A stretch of 64,000 nt of DNA from NCBI GenBank assembly GCA_014192065.1, contig BJHH01000001.1, forward strand, positions 372,001 through 436,000, read 5' to 3'. The position numbers and the translations under genes are program-made. The notes beneath the pieces are model-generated. The model was not told the DNA's origin, made no database searches, and was given only the letters and a program-made list of their open reading frames with translations. The first letter of the stretch is position 1. Each line of letters starts with the position of its first letter. The DNA is from Gemmatimonadota bacterium. Lineage in GTDB: Bacteria; Gemmatimonadota; Gemmatimonadetes; Gemmatimonadales; Gemmatimonadaceae. Shown in pieces: positions 1 through 9,362 of this stretch.

Positions 1-133
1 GGATCTCCCGGGTGTCCGTTACCATATCGTCCGCGGCAAGCTCGACGCATCCGGCGTCAATGGCCGCAACAAGAGCCGCTCGAAGTACGGCACGAAGAGG
101 CCGAAGGGTGGCAAAGCCGGGGCCGCAGCATGA
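1..133 (+). CDS. rpsL: 30S ribosomal protein S12, C-terminal part (5' end outside window)
   Basis: Frame 2 from base 2 reads the last 43 residues of S12, including the conserved segment [12 protein letters not shown] and the basic tail [11 protein letters not shown], and stops with TGA at 131-133. S12 lies at the decoding centre of the small subunit. The stop overlaps the rpsG start in an ATGA arrangement, so the two genes are translationally coupled. The last residues (GGKAGAAA) are a short low-complexity addition. The 5' part is outside the window. Confidence 0.95.
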   Translation, partial: DLPGVRYHIVRGKLDASGVNGRNKSRSKYGTKRPKGGKAGAAA

Positions 134-600
134 GTCGCCGAAAGAAAAGCGTTAAGCGCGTGATCCTCGCGGATTCCCGCTACGATAGCCAGACCGTCTC
201 GAAGTTCATCAACGTCCTGATGTACCAGGGCAAGAAGGCCACCGCCGAGAAGATTTTTTATGGCGCGATGGACCTCGTCGAGACTCGCACGTCGCAGTCC
301 GGCGTGACGATCTTCAAGCAGGCTCTGACCAACCTGAAGCCCGTGGTCGAAGTGAAGAGCCGCCGTGTCGGTGGCGCCACGTATCAGGTACCGGTCGAAG
401 TGCGTCCTGAGCGCCGTACGGCGTTGGCGATGCGCTGGCTAATCTCGTATTCGCGTGATCGCAACGAAAAGTCGATGGCCGAGAAGCTCGCCGCCGAAGT
501 GATTAGCGCGTCGAAGGGTGAAGGCAACGCGGTCAAGAAGAAGGAAGACACACACCGCATGGCTGACGCGAACAAGGCCTTTGCCCACTATCGCTGGTAG
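130..600 (+). CDS. rpsG: 30S ribosomal protein S7
   Basis: 156 residues, the normal length for S7, which nucleates assembly of the 30S head and contacts the mRNA exit region. The N-terminus ([10 protein letters not shown]), the segment [17 protein letters not shown] and the C-terminal [15 protein letters not shown] match the family end to end. The ATG overlaps the rpsL stop. Usually rpsG is followed directly by fusA. Here it is followed by a strong hairpin and an unrelated gene set, and fusA starts 9.2 kb downstream. Confidence 0.97.
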   Translation: MSRRKKSVKRVILADSRYDSQTVSKFINVLMYQGKKATAEKIFYGAMDLVETRTSQSGVTIFKQALTNLKPVVEVKSRRVGGATYQVPVEVRPERRTALAMRWLISYSRDRNEKSMAEKLAAEVISASKGEGNAVKKKEDTHRMADANKAFAHYRW

Positions 601-667
601 ACGCCAACATCAGGACGCAGGGCTCGGTACGCGCTAGACAGAAACCGTAGCACTGCCACTGTACGCA

Positions 668-701
668 CGAGAGGGTCCCCCGAATGCGGGGGGCCCTCTC
701 G
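668..701 (+). terminator. Hairpin terminator after rpsG
   Basis: A 15-bp stem (668-682 with 687-701, one G-T wobble) closes a 4-nt loop (683-686). It is very stable but is not followed by a T tract, so it is either a weak intrinsic terminator or an RNA 3'-end stabiliser. It marks the end of the rpsL-rpsG unit. Confidence 0.7.
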
Positions 702-738
702 TCACTTGCGGTGCCTTCCGTCGACGCGGGATGCGGCC

Positions 739-744
739 TAGACT
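739..744 (+). promoter_or_regulatory. Possible -10 box of a leaderless cytochrome gene
   Basis: TAGACT at 739-744 would place the transcription start near 751, next to the GTG at 753. A poor -35 (TTCCGT, 716-721) lies 17 nt upstream. No Shine-Dalgarno sequence precedes the GTG. The call depends on the same spacing recurring before other starts in this window. Confidence 0.35.
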
Positions 745-752
745 TTGCCCGC

Positions 753-1437
753 GTGAGAATCCTCGTGGTACTCAGCTGCTTTGTCATGCTGCGCGTAGCC
801 GACGCGCAGCGAGCGCTTCCGCAGTATGAGGTGGGCAAGGCCCAGTTGCTCCTCCGGACACAGCTGCCGTGCCTCGGTTGCCATGAACTCGACGGCGACG
901 GCGGGACGATTGCGCCTTCGCTGAGCACCGTGGGCGGGCGCCGCTCCGCGGCCTACATCCGCGCAATCATCGAGGACCCGCAGAAGACGCTCCCCGGCGC
1001 GGCCATGCCGAGGCACGCGATGCCGCCAGCCGTGCGCGAGCTCATCGTGCGATTCCTGGCGAACGGCGCGAAGGGTGCGGAGGGACCGGCCATCACCGCC
1101 CCGCCCGTTGCCACGCTGCCGATCAAGGGCGCCGTGCTCTACGCCAAATGGTGCGCCAGCTGTCACGGCGCCACCGGCAATGGCGATGGACCGAACTGGA
1201 AACGACTCCCGGTCGCTCCCGCGAAGCACGGCCGACCCTCGGGTGATGGGCACACGTGCGGACGACGCCTTGTTCGACCTGATCGCCGTGGGTGGCGTTC
1301 CGTACGGACGTAGCGCGCGAATGCCCGCATTCGGTGCGACGCTCTCGCCTGTTGAGATTCGCGCGCTGGTCTCGCACATCCGCACGCTGTGCAACTGTCA
1401 GGGCCCGGCGTGGTCGCGGCAGGGAGCGGGCCAGTGA
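753..1437 (+). pseudogene. Diheme cytochrome c, interrupted by a +1 frameshift
   Basis: GTG at 753 begins a signal peptide (MRILVVLSCFVMLRVADAQ) followed by two class I cytochrome c domains with haem motifs CLGCH (residue 40) and CASCH (residue 134). This would be an exported electron carrier. The frame then breaks: from about 1230 the cytochrome sequence continues one frame over (ADDALFDLIAVGG, MPAFGATLSPVEIRALVSHIR) to a stop at 1435-1437. Removing one G near 1230-1231 restores a continuous protein of about 227 residues. The unshifted frame reaches a stop at 1313. The ATG at 684 lies inside the upstream hairpin and is less likely as the start. The stop overlaps the next gene's GTG, so the genes look co-transcribed. 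The cause could be a sequencing error or a real mutation. Confidence 0.75.
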
Positions 1438-3788
1438 GTCGCGGCGGGCGAAAGCATCGCGGCCGGCCGGCGCCGGACGGCGTTCGTGGTACTGCCGAGT
1501 CCCAAGAGACCAAGCCGACCGATCCCGCGACACGCGCTGCCGCGATGCGCCGGATTGCTCGGTCCGCTGGCGCGATGATCCTCTTGGTCACGATGATCGT
1601 CATGGTGTGGCGCTCGCTGCGATACTCGATTCCCGGCCCGCTCGGCGCGACCACACTGCCACCGCCGCGCGAAGCGCCGCCGGTGTCGCGGGTGAGTCGC
1701 GCCGATTTCGTCGGCGCCGAGCGGTGCGCATCGTGCCACGCGGATCAATTCGCGAAGTGGGCCGCCTCGACCCACGGCCGCGCCGGCGGGCCGCCTGCGG
1801 CCGACCTGGTGATCGCCCCATTCAATGGCAAGCCGATCCGTTTTCGCGACGCCGTGGTCACGCCACGCGTCGAGGCGGGCCGCTACGAGTTCGTCGTCGT
1901 GCGCGACGATGACTCCACCGAGATTGTGCGCGTGGATGGCGTGATTGGTGGCGGCCACATGGTAGGCGGCGGCACGCAGGGGTTCGTGACGAAGCGGTCC
2001 GACGGAACGATGCGGTTCGTTCCCTTCGATTGGTCGCGGCACGGCAACAGCTGGTTCTGGAATACGAATTCTCGTTCGCAGCGTGGCTGGGTGCCGATCA
2101 CCGAAACCATGCGGCTCGCGGAGTGCGGCGACTGGCCGCCGGCGCGCGTGCTCGGCGACATGCCGCGCTGGGCCAACTGTCAGAGTTGCCATGCGAGCCA
2201 GCTCAGAGTCGAGGATTCGGTCCAGGGCCGCGTGACGAAGTTGACATCTCTTGCGATCAATTGTGAGAGCTGCCATGGACCTGCGCGCCGTCACGTCGAG
2301 CTCGCGGAAGCGGGGTCGCTCGACGGCAAATCGGACGTTGGGCTCGCGTCGCTGCGCACGTTCGGCAAGGATGCGTCGATCAACGTCTGTTCGCAGTGCC
2401 ATGCGGTGAAAGACCAGTTACGCGAAGGCTTTATTTCTGGCGATTCACTCGAACTGTTCTACTCGTTGAACATGCCCGCGCTCGGTGACCGCCCGCTCCA
2501 TGCCGATGGTCGCGTGCGCACCTTCGCCTACCAAGAGGCACACCGCTACAGCGACTGCTACGTGAATGGCGGAATGACCTGTACGTCCTGCCACGATCCG
2601 CACTCGCAGGGCTATCGCACAGTCGCTGGCGAGCCGTTGCCGGGGCGGTTCGACGACCGGCAGTGCACCTCCTGCCACGCCAGCAAGGCCGAAGGGGTCG
2701 CCGAGCACACGCATCACGCGGTGACCTCAGCCGGCAGCCGCTGCACGGCTTGCCATATGCCGTCGCTACAGGCGCCGGAGACGACCGACCCGCGAACAGG
2801 GCGTGCGTCGGTTCGCTACGCGCGCGCCGACCACAGCATCTCCATCCCGCGCCCACGCGCCGACAGCGCGATCGGGATCGTGTCGGCGTGCGCGGCCTGC
2901 CATACGAATCGCTCGACGTCACAACTCGAGGCGTCTCTGGTGGCGTGGTGGGGCGAGGTGAAGCCAAGTGGTACGATGGGGACGAGTCGCCGGTTCGCCG
3001 CACTCGCCCGCGACCTTGAGCGCGTGCCGGCGCCGGATCACGCGCTGTTCAGCCCCGCCGCGCGAAGTCGGCTCGATGAGCTGAGTCACGATCCAGATCT
3101 CGACGTTCGGGCTCTGGCCCTAGCGACGCTTCATCTGACGGAGGGCGCACTCCCGAGCACCCGTCGCCAGCTCGCGCGCGCCGCGGCGCGCGAGGGCGCG
3201 AACGATTTCCAGCTTCGATCGCGCTGGACTGTGGCGCTCGGCTACATGGGTGACCGGTTCGCAGAAGCAGGCGACTATTCCGGCGCCGGCATCGCGTACG
3301 GGCGCGCCCTCGAAGTGACGCCCGCCAGCGCTCGCCTGTTGCAGAGTCGCGGGAACGCTGAGCGCAGCGCCGGCGACTACGCGGCGGCGATTACTTCATA
3401 TGAACGTGCGCTCGCCATCGAGCCACAGTCGGCGCTGACGATGGTCAACCTCGGCATTGCGCTCAGCGCAATCGGAGACAGTGTCCGTGGCGCAGCCACG
3501 CTCGCCAAAGCCGCCGAGTTGGACCCCGGGGAGCCGCTCGCCTGGTTCAATCTTGGAAACGTGGCGCTGTTGGGCGGCAACTTCGCGGTGGCGACCCGTC
3601 ACTTCCGTGCCGCGCTCGCCATTGACGGCAGCCTTGCCCAGGCGCACTTCCAGTTGGCGCGCATCCACCTGCTGGAGAGAGACAATCGAGCGGCGCTGGC
3701 GGAACTGCGTCGCGGGCTCGCCCTCGACTCGTCGAATACCGCGGCAAGGGACATTGCCCGACAGCTTGGTGGGGCCTTTCGGAGGTAA
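1434..3788 (+). CDS. Octaheme c-type cytochrome with C-terminal TPR domain
   Basis: 784 residues from the GTG that overlaps the previous stop. A basic N-terminus is followed by one membrane segment near residues 47-60 (MILLVTMIVMV), suggesting a membrane-anchored periplasmic protein. Eight CxxCH motifs follow between about residues 98 and 490: CASCH, CQSCH, CESCH, CSQCH, CTSCH, CTSCH, CTACH, CAACH. The segment CTSCHDPHS is typical of c554/DmsE-like multihaem proteins. Residues from about 600 to the end form four or more TPR units (for example GDYAAAITSYERALAIEP). Multihaem/TPR proteins of this kind are known from several environmental phyla and are thought to act in respiratory electron transfer. 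The substrate cannot be read from the sequence. Pairing with the diheme cytochrome suggests one electron-transfer module. Confidence 0.85.
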   Translation: MSRGGRKHRGRPAPDGVRGTAESQETKPTDPATRAAAMRRIARSAGAMILLVTMIVMVWRSLRYSIPGPLGATTLPPPREAPPVSRVSRADFVGAERCASCHADQFAKWAASTHGRAGGPPAADLVIAPFNGKPIRFRDAVVTPRVEAGRYEFVVVRDDDSTEIVRVDGVIGGGHMVGGGTQGFVTKRSDGTMRFVPFDWSRHGNSWFWNTNSRSQRGWVPITETMRLAECGDWPPARVLGDMPRWANCQSCHASQLRVEDSVQGRVTKLTSLAINCESCHGPARRHVELAEAGSLDGKSDVGLASLRTFGKDASINVCSQCHAVKDQLREGFISGDSLELFYSLNMPALGDRPLHADGRVRTFAYQEAHRYSDCYVNGGMTCTSCHDPHSQGYRTVAGEPLPGRFDDRQCTSCHASKAEGVAEHTHHAVTSAGSRCTACHMPSLQAPETTDPRTGRASVRYARADHSISIPRPRADSAIGIVSACAACHTNRSTSQLEASLVAWWGEVKPSGTMGTSRRFAALARDLERVPAPDHALFSPAARSRLDELSHDPDLDVRALALATLHLTEGALPSTRRQLARAAAREGANDFQLRSRWTVALGYMGDRFAEAGDYSGAGIAYGRALEVTPASARLLQSRGNAERSAGDYAAAITSYERALAIEPQSALTMVNLGIALSAIGDSVRGAATLAKAAELDPGEPLAWFNLGNVALLGGNFAVATRHFRAALAIDGSLAQAHFQLARIHLLERDNRAALAELRRGLALDSSNTAARDIARQLGGAFRR

Positions 3789-3817
3789 AGCCGGTTACGG
3801 CCAATCGGTACAAACTG

Positions 3818-3847
3818 TTGACAGATCGCCAGTTGCATGGATATCTA
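3818..3847 (+). promoter_or_regulatory. Promoter for the susC-susD pair
   Basis: A perfect -35 TTGACA (3818-3823) and a -10-like TATCTA (3842-3847) are separated by 18 nt in the gap after the multihaem gene. Transcription would begin near 3854, giving a leader of about 84 nt that ends in the AAGGAGG Shine-Dalgarno sequence (3924-3930) of susC. The -10 is imperfect. Confidence 0.55.
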
Positions 3848-3937
3848 GTAGTAGTTAAGGACTGTGGAACCTACGCCTATGGGCGGGGTTGGATGGCCCT
3901 GTTTTTCACGCAATACCCCCGCGAAGGAGGGAAGCTC

Positions 3938-6900
3938 ATGCTACAATCTGTTAGGTGGCGTGCCGCCACCCTGTTCGTTGCCCTGATGAGCGTTGCGCTG
4001 CCTAGTGCAGCGTTCGCGCAGGGAACGGGCACGGTTGAAGGCACTGTGATCGATGCCGCGAGTCAGCGACCGCTGGCGAACGTGCAGGTGTCGGTTCAGG
4101 GCACGGGCGCGACGGTTGGCGCCCTGACCACTGCCCAAGGGACGTTCAGGATTCCGAACGTCGCCGTCGGGCAGCAGACGGTTCGCGCCAGACTGATTGG
4201 GTATGCGGCGGCAACGACTACGGCGCAAGTGACCGCCGGGGCCATCGCGCGAGTGCGTGTCGAACTTCGGCAGTCAGCCATCGAGCTCTCGGCGGTGGTC
4301 ACGACCGGCACCGGTGGCAGCCAGGTTGAAGCCCGAAAGCTGGGCAATACGGTGGCGTCAGTCGAAATGCCGGCCAACGCACCGATCTCCAGCTTCTCGG
4401 ACGCGCTGCAGGGCCGTGAGCCAGGCCTGATGATGCTGCCGTCGTCCGGCACGACCGGCGAAGGTGCCCGCATCCGGATTCGTGGCAACGCCTCGCTCTC
4501 GCAGAACAATGAGCCGATCGTCTACGTCGACGGTGTGCGCATCGACAACGGCGGCGGCCTCGGCGGCGGCTTCGTTGGTACCGGCGGCGGCGGACGTCCG
4601 TCGCGCCTCGACGACATCAATCCCGCGTCGATCGAAAAGGTCGAAGTGCTGAAGGGTGCTGCCGCAGCGACTCTCTACGGTACCGAAGCATCAGCCGGCG
4701 TGCTGCTGATCACGACCAAGAAGGGCTCGGTATCCAACACCAAGTGGTCGCTCGAAGCGGAGCAGACCTCGAAGACCTATCCGACGAACCGGATTTCCGA
4801 TCAGTTCGGCTTCGCGGGCCGTGGGTGCACTGGTGCAAACCTCGGAAGCCAGACCTGCGCGGACACGCAGGCCTCGCGCCTCGCGGCACACTACGGTACA
4901 CCGGTCAAGGCATATCAGGTGTTCGGCAAGGATGTGGCGAAGGGCATGTTTGAGACCGGCAAGGCGACGACGGTGAGCGGTCAGGTGTCGGGCGGAACGC
5001 CGACATCGACCTACTACGCCTCGCTGCGCGGCTATCTGGAGGACGGTCCGTTTACCGCGGATAACTACAACTGGCAGAACCGCGGCAACTTCATGCAGGA
5101 CATCAACAACAAGTATCAGGGGACGATGGCCATTGGCATCACCCCCTCCAAAGATTTCAAACTGCAGTTCAACTCGCTCTTTGCGGTGACGCATAACGAA
5201 ATCCCTGAGAACAACAACAGCATCTACGCCCCATACACGGTCGGGCTCTTTACAAAGCCCGAGAACGCGCAGTGTGATGCGTCCAAGACGAGCGCCACGG
5301 ATCCCACGTTCGGCAGCCTTGGCAACGGGCTGTGCCGTGGTTCGGGCAACCCGACTGGCGCGAGTTCGTTCGGTTCGCAACAGGAACTGCTGCAGTACGC
5401 GATCAAGCAGGACGCGCGTCACTACAACGGCTCGGTTCGTGCCAGCTACATCCCCTCGGCGACGCTGAACTTTGACGGCACGATGGGGATCGACTTCACG
5501 GCGCAGCGTTCGTCTGCCTTTCTGCCGTTTGGCAACAACATCGACTTGCGTACCAACCGTGCCAACAATGGTCTCGCCAGCGTCGACGACCGCACGAATC
5601 AGGTCCTCACGCTGTCGGTCAACGGTGGGTGGTCGACGAACCTGCCGTTCGCGGTCTCGTCAAACCTGATCTTCGGTTCGCAGGGCTATATCACGCAAAC
5701 GAACAACGAGGGCGGAACGAACCAGGGCTTCCCTGGCCCAGGCATCGAGGTGGTCGGCGGCGGATCGACACCGCAGGTGTTTGAATCGTTCGGCTCGATC
5801 GTGAATGCAGGGTTCTTCGTGCAGGAACAGCTCGGCTGGCACGACTGGGTGTTCGGTACGGTCGGCGGCCGGTTCGACTACAACAGCGCGTTCGGCAAGA
5901 CGTCCGGTGGCGTGCTCTATCCGCAGGCATCGTTCTCGCTGGTCATCAGCGACCGTGCCAGCTATCAGGAGAGCTTCCTCGGACGCTACCTGTCCACCTT
6001 CCGCATCCGCGGCGCGGCGGGCCAGGCCGGACGTCAGCCGGGCGCATTCGACAAACTGACCACCTACCTCCCGCTGACCTCCACGGCTGGCGGTGGTCTG
6101 GTTCCTGGCAACCTCGGCAACCCGGAGCTGAAGCCTGAGATCTCGACGGAGTTCGAGGTCGGCGCCGAGTTCGGCCTGCTGAACGACAACGTCTCGGTTG
6201 ACGTCACTCGTTGGCAGCGGACGCTCTCGTCGGCGCTCGTGGCCCGCCAGTTCCCGGTGTCGGGTGGTTTCCGGGCGCTTCAGCTCGACAACATCGGCGA
6301 GATGAAGTCGTGGGGCTATGACATCAAGGTCAAGGCATTCCTCGTCAACCGGGCGAACCTCTCGGCTGATGTGTACGCCTCGACGGCGTTCCTCAGCCAG
6401 GTGGTCAGCAGCATGGGTGGTGCACCGCCGCTCAAGGTGGGCGGCAGCTACCCACGCTATCGCAACTTCATCAAGGAAGGGTGGGCGCCTGGTTCGTTCT
6501 TCGGTGGCCGTATCCCGCTGGCTTGCGAGCCGGGCCGGACGACCGCTGTGAACCCAACGCCTGGGAAGTCGGTCGGCGGCGTCTGCCTCCAGGCCGGTCA
6601 GCTTCCGTTCACGGTTCCGGGATCGAAAGGTCCGTCCTCGGAGGCAGCGGTGCTCGCGTACCTCGCTTCACCGCGTACGCTCGCGCAGATGAATCCGCTC
6701 CAGTCTGACGACGATCTCAACGGTGATCCGCTCGACCACTACGACGGCAAGCCACTACCGGACTTTGAAGGTTCGTTCGGCGGGTCGGTGACTTGGCGCA
6801 AGAACTGGCGTATCGCGACGAACTTCGAGTATCGCGGTGGTAACTACACGATTTCTGATCTCACCGATGCCTTCCGGACGGGCAGTCCGACCAACGGTGG

Positions 6901-7309
6901 CAACAGCGAGCGCCGGGCGGTGATTGAGGCAATGATTCAGAGCCCGTCGAGCACAGCCGCGCAGCGTATGGACGCCGCCAAGGAGTATTGGGGTTCGGTG
7001 TTGGCGCTCTCGCCGTACGACGGTATCAACCAGCAGTCGCCTGGTGACTTCGTGCGGTGGCGCGAGTTGAGTGCCACGTATACGGCGCCCACATCGTGGG
7101 CACGCAAGGTTGGCGGTTCGGACCTGTCGCTAACGCTCTCTGCTCGCAACTTCATGCTCTGGACCAAGTACAAGGGTGCTGACCCAGAGGTCAACGTGTT
7201 CGGCCGCGGATCAGGTGGCGGAACCGACCAGAACGTCGGTGAGTCCATCGACGCGTTCGGATTCCCGATCCCGCGCTCGATCTCCTTCAACGTCCGCGTG
7301 GGTTTCTAA
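3938..7309 (+). CDS. SusC/RagA-family TonB-dependent outer-membrane receptor
   Basis: ATG at 3938 is chosen because AAGGAGG lies 7 nt upstream and the product starts with a clean signal peptide (cleavage near AFA|Q, residues 27/28). The 1123 residues comprise a carboxypeptidase-like regulatory domain (about 29-110, GTVEGTVIDAASQRPLANV), a TonB plug (about 120-265, with IRIRGNASLSQNNEPIVYVDG and VEVLKGAAAATLYG) and a large beta-barrel ending in an aromatic residue (FNVRVGF). With the SusD-like lipoprotein encoded 2 nt downstream, it should form a TonB-powered importer for an oligosaccharide, peptide or other large nutrient. The ligand is unknown; no glycoside hydrolase or regulator gene is nearby. 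Confidence 0.93.
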   Translation: MLQSVRWRAATLFVALMSVALPSAAFAQGTGTVEGTVIDAASQRPLANVQVSVQGTGATVGALTTAQGTFRIPNVAVGQQTVRARLIGYAAATTTAQVTAGAIARVRVELRQSAIELSAVVTTGTGGSQVEARKLGNTVASVEMPANAPISSFSDALQGREPGLMMLPSSGTTGEGARIRIRGNASLSQNNEPIVYVDGVRIDNGGGLGGGFVGTGGGGRPSRLDDINPASIEKVEVLKGAAAATLYGTEASAGVLLITTKKGSVSNTKWSLEAEQTSKTYPTNRISDQFGFAGRGCTGANLGSQTCADTQASRLAAHYGTPVKAYQVFGKDVAKGMFETGKATTVSGQVSGGTPTSTYYASLRGYLEDGPFTADNYNWQNRGNFMQDINNKYQGTMAIGITPSKDFKLQFNSLFAVTHNEIPENNNSIYAPYTVGLFTKPENAQCDASKTSATDPTFGSLGNGLCRGSGNPTGASSFGSQQELLQYAIKQDARHYNGSVRASYIPSATLNFDGTMGIDFTAQRSSAFLPFGNNIDLRTNRANNGLASVDDRTNQVLTLSVNGGWSTNLPFAVSSNLIFGSQGYITQTNNEGGTNQGFPGPGIEVVGGGSTPQVFESFGSIVNAGFFVQEQLGWHDWVFGTVGGRFDYNSAFGKTSGGVLYPQASFSLVISDRASYQESFLGRYLSTFRIRGAAGQAGRQPGAFDKLTTYLPLTSTAGGGLVPGNLGNPELKPEISTEFEVGAEFGLLNDNVSVDVTRWQRTLSSALVARQFPVSGGFRALQLDNIGEMKSWGYDIKVKAFLVNRANLSADVYASTAFLSQVVSSMGGAPPLKVGGSYPRYRNFIKEGWAPGSFFGGRIPLACEPGRTTAVNPTPGKSVGGVCLQAGQLPFTVPGSKGPSSEAAVLAYLASPRTLAQMNPLQSDDDLNGDPLDHYDGKPLPDFEGSFGGSVTWRKNWRIATNFEYRGGNYTISDLTDAFRTGSPTNGGNSERRAVIEAMIQSPSSTAAQRMDAAKEYWGSVLALSPYDGINQQSPGDFVRWRELSATYTAPTSWARKVGGSDLSLTLSARNFMLWTKYKGADPEVNVFGRGSGGGTDQNVGESIDAFGFPIPRSISFNVRVGF

Positions 7310-7311
7310 CC

Positions 7312-8628
7312 ATGACTACTACCCACAACATCCTGCACACGACGCGTCGTGCGATTCGGCTGGCGACTGGCGCGAGCGTTATGCTCGTCGCCACGGCCTG
7401 CTCGAGCCTCCTCGACGTGAAGAACCCGAACAACATCGCCGAGTCTTCGTTGGCCAATCCGGCAGCGGCAGGGCCGGAAGCCAACGGGGTGCTCGCCGCG
7501 ACCACGCGCATGCTCTCGGCCACGACCATGGTTTATGCCGAAGCAACCGACGAGATGGACTGGATCGGCTCGCGTGACGCGTGGAACGATCTCGAGACCG
7601 GTGCGATCGGCAACTACATCAATGAGTTCGCCGACGGGGCGTTCCCGTTTGCGGCCGAGGCGCGGTACCTCGCGGACAAGACGATCGAACGTCTCAGCGA
7701 GTTCGATAAGGCCGGAAAGCTGATCAGTAAGGCCGACTTGGGGCGGACGTACCTGTACGCCGCCGTCGTCTACACGTCGATCGCCGATATGTATGATGAC
7801 TTCGCCTTCTCGGACAAGACGATCCCGTCGGCGCCGGTCGGCCGCGCCAACATGTTCAAGCTCTACGACACGGCCATCGGCTACCTCGACAAGTCGCTGG
7901 CAATCGCCACGACAAACGCCGAGAAGTACAACATCACGGCGTACCGAGCCCGCGTGAAGCATGCCAAGGGTGTGTGGCAGAAGATCACGCCGAAGGGCGC
8001 GTCGGCTCCGGCCAATCCGCTGGTGAATGACGCTGGTGCAGTCGCCGATGCCAACGCGGCGATTGCGCTGGGTTCGGCCGACGCCGAGTTCAACATGGTC
8101 AACAATCTCGAGGCTGCGGCGGGGATCAACGTCTGGTACGAGGTCAACGGCCGCAATGAAAGCCGTGTGGGTTCGGTCTACTCCACGCTGAAGGATCCGA
8201 TCTCGGCTGCGCTCGATACCCGCGTGCAGGCGCGGTTGGCGGCATTCAAGGCGTTCGGCACGCAGTCGGGCACGCTCTGGATGACCAGTACGCGCGAACT
8301 CCGGCTGATTCTGGCCGAGGCCGCGCTCGCCGCTGGCAACACCGCCGAGTTTACGAACCAGATCAACATTGTTCGCGCGCTCGACGCGAAGCCGGCGTTC
8401 GCCGGGCAGATCGCCAACAACGCCATGTTGGCGTACGAGCGGCAGGCGCAGCTCTGGTTGATGCGTCGCCGCCTCTCCGACATGTACCGCTTCGGGCAGA
8501 AGGACTCCAGGTGGACAGCGAACGCGAATTATGATTCGTCGTTCAACCAAGTCGGACTGTTGTTCCCGATCACGAACACCGAACGGCTCGCGAATCCGTG
8601 CGTGGCCGATCCGACGCAGTGCAAGTAG
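7312..8628 (+). CDS. SusD/RagB-family nutrient-binding outer-membrane lipoprotein
   Basis: 438 residues starting 2 nt after the susC stop. The N-terminus is a lipoprotein signal with the probable lipidated Cys at residue 30 (LVATAC|SSLLDVKNPNNI); the DVKNPN segment after the Cys is typical of these proteins in gemmatimonads. The body is helix-rich with TPR-like stretches. The C-terminal part (YERQAQLWLMRRRLSDMYRFGQ) matches the usual SusD ending, where FxxxFP-type elements close the family. It would form the lid of the SusC barrel. Substrate unknown. Confidence 0.88.
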   Translation: MTTTHNILHTTRRAIRLATGASVMLVATACSSLLDVKNPNNIAESSLANPAAAGPEANGVLAATTRMLSATTMVYAEATDEMDWIGSRDAWNDLETGAIGNYINEFADGAFPFAAEARYLADKTIERLSEFDKAGKLISKADLGRTYLYAAVVYTSIADMYDDFAFSDKTIPSAPVGRANMFKLYDTAIGYLDKSLAIATTNAEKYNITAYRARVKHAKGVWQKITPKGASAPANPLVNDAGAVADANAAIALGSADAEFNMVNNLEAAAGINVWYEVNGRNESRVGSVYSTLKDPISAALDTRVQARLAAFKAFGTQSGTLWMTSTRELRLILAEAALAAGNTAEFTNQINIVRALDAKPAFAGQIANNAMLAYERQAQLWLMRRRLSDMYRFGQKDSRWTANANYDSSFNQVGLLFPITNTERLANPCVADPTQCK

Positions 8629-8653
8629 GACGGAACGCGCAGGAGTAGTATGC

Positions 8654-8696
8654 GTGGGGCGGGTCTGCCATTGGCGGACCCGCCCCACGATCTTTT
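8654..8696 (+). terminator. Intrinsic terminator after susD
   Basis: A 16-bp stem (8654-8669 with 8673-8688, one wobble) encloses a 3-nt loop and is followed by a T-rich stretch (8692-8696). It ends the susC-susD unit. Confidence 0.85.
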
Positions 8697-8765
8697 CCCC
8701 GCTGGTCTATTCGTCGACATTTCGCGGCGGATTGTCTGCCGACTCAGGATCATGAAGGAGGCGCG

Positions 8766-9239
8766 TTGACGGGTTCGCTACGCAGGGCGGTGGGCTCGGC
8801 GATGGTCGTGGTGATGCTATTCAACACGGCGTGCTATGCGTTCGCGGCGCCGGCGCCGGGCGTGGCGCCAATGCTCGGTACGCAGGTGGCGGTTCGGCTT
8901 AATGCGACCGGTACCGATGAGCTGGCGCGGCTTCTCGGGCCCCGGGTGGAGTTCGCCGAGGGCACGCTCAGCGAAGTTCGTGCCGACGGATCGGTGGTCG
9001 TGGGTGTGACGTCGGTTCGCGCGCTGGATGGTATCGAAAATTTCTGGAGCGGCCAGAATGTAGTGACGTTCGCGCCGCGCCAGGTTGTAGAGGTTCAGGT
9101 GCGCGCGATCGACCGCCAGAAGACCCGCGCGGCGACCATCGGCGCAATCGTTGGGATCGTCGCGATCTTCGCACTGGCGCTCGGTGTCGGCGGTTCGCAT
9201 GGTGGATCCGACGCCGGTACCGCCTCGCCGCCTCCGTAA
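8766..9239 (+). CDS. Small envelope protein of unknown function
   Basis: 157 residues from a TTG start; AAGGAGG at 8755-8761 lies only 4 nt upstream, so a start a few codons later (an in-frame GTG) is possible. The N-terminus is a signal sequence with a possible but non-ideal lipobox (FNTAC|Y). A middle region of beta-rich repeats (FAEGTLSEVRADGSVVVGV) resembles small SH3/KOW-like barrels. A hydrophobic helix lies near the end (IGAIVGIVAIFALALGVGG), followed by a Gly/Ser/Pro tail. It sits alone between the susD terminator and the fusA leader. I do not recognise a family. Confidence 0.7.
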   Translation: MTGSLRRAVGSAMVVVMLFNTACYAFAAPAPGVAPMLGTQVAVRLNATGTDELARLLGPRVEFAEGTLSEVRADGSVVVGVTSVRALDGIENFWSGQNVVTFAPRQVVEVQVRAIDRQKTRAATIGAIVGIVAIFALALGVGGSHGGSDAGTASPPP

Positions 9240-9328
9240 CGACCGCCGAACTGCAGGCCCCTCAGAAAGCGTAAAAATCGGTCTTCGGCAGGGGTCGAGC
9301 CGGTGCAGAATCTGGCAAGCCCAGCCGG

Positions 9329-9356
9329 TTGACATGCGGTTCGCCTGCCTTATGTT
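9329..9356 (+). promoter_or_regulatory. Strong promoter upstream of the fusA leader
   Basis: TTGACA (9329-9334), a 16-nt spacer and TATGTT (9351-9356) form the best promoter match in the window. Transcription would begin near 9363, the first base of a hairpin. It probably drives fusA-tuf and the ribosomal operon, or a small RNA. The stretch before it (9240-9328) holds no gene that I can see. Confidence 0.6.
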
Positions 9357-9362
9357 TCGAGG

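Noticed and set aside
2431-3003. Minus-strand Arg-rich frame inside the multihaem cytochrome gene
   Set aside because: It is antisense to the haem region; CxxCH codons on the plus strand are unambiguous.
7306-8688. Minus-strand 460-codon frame opposite susD
   Set aside because: It is a shadow of susD, with Arg-rich low-information sequence and no start signals.
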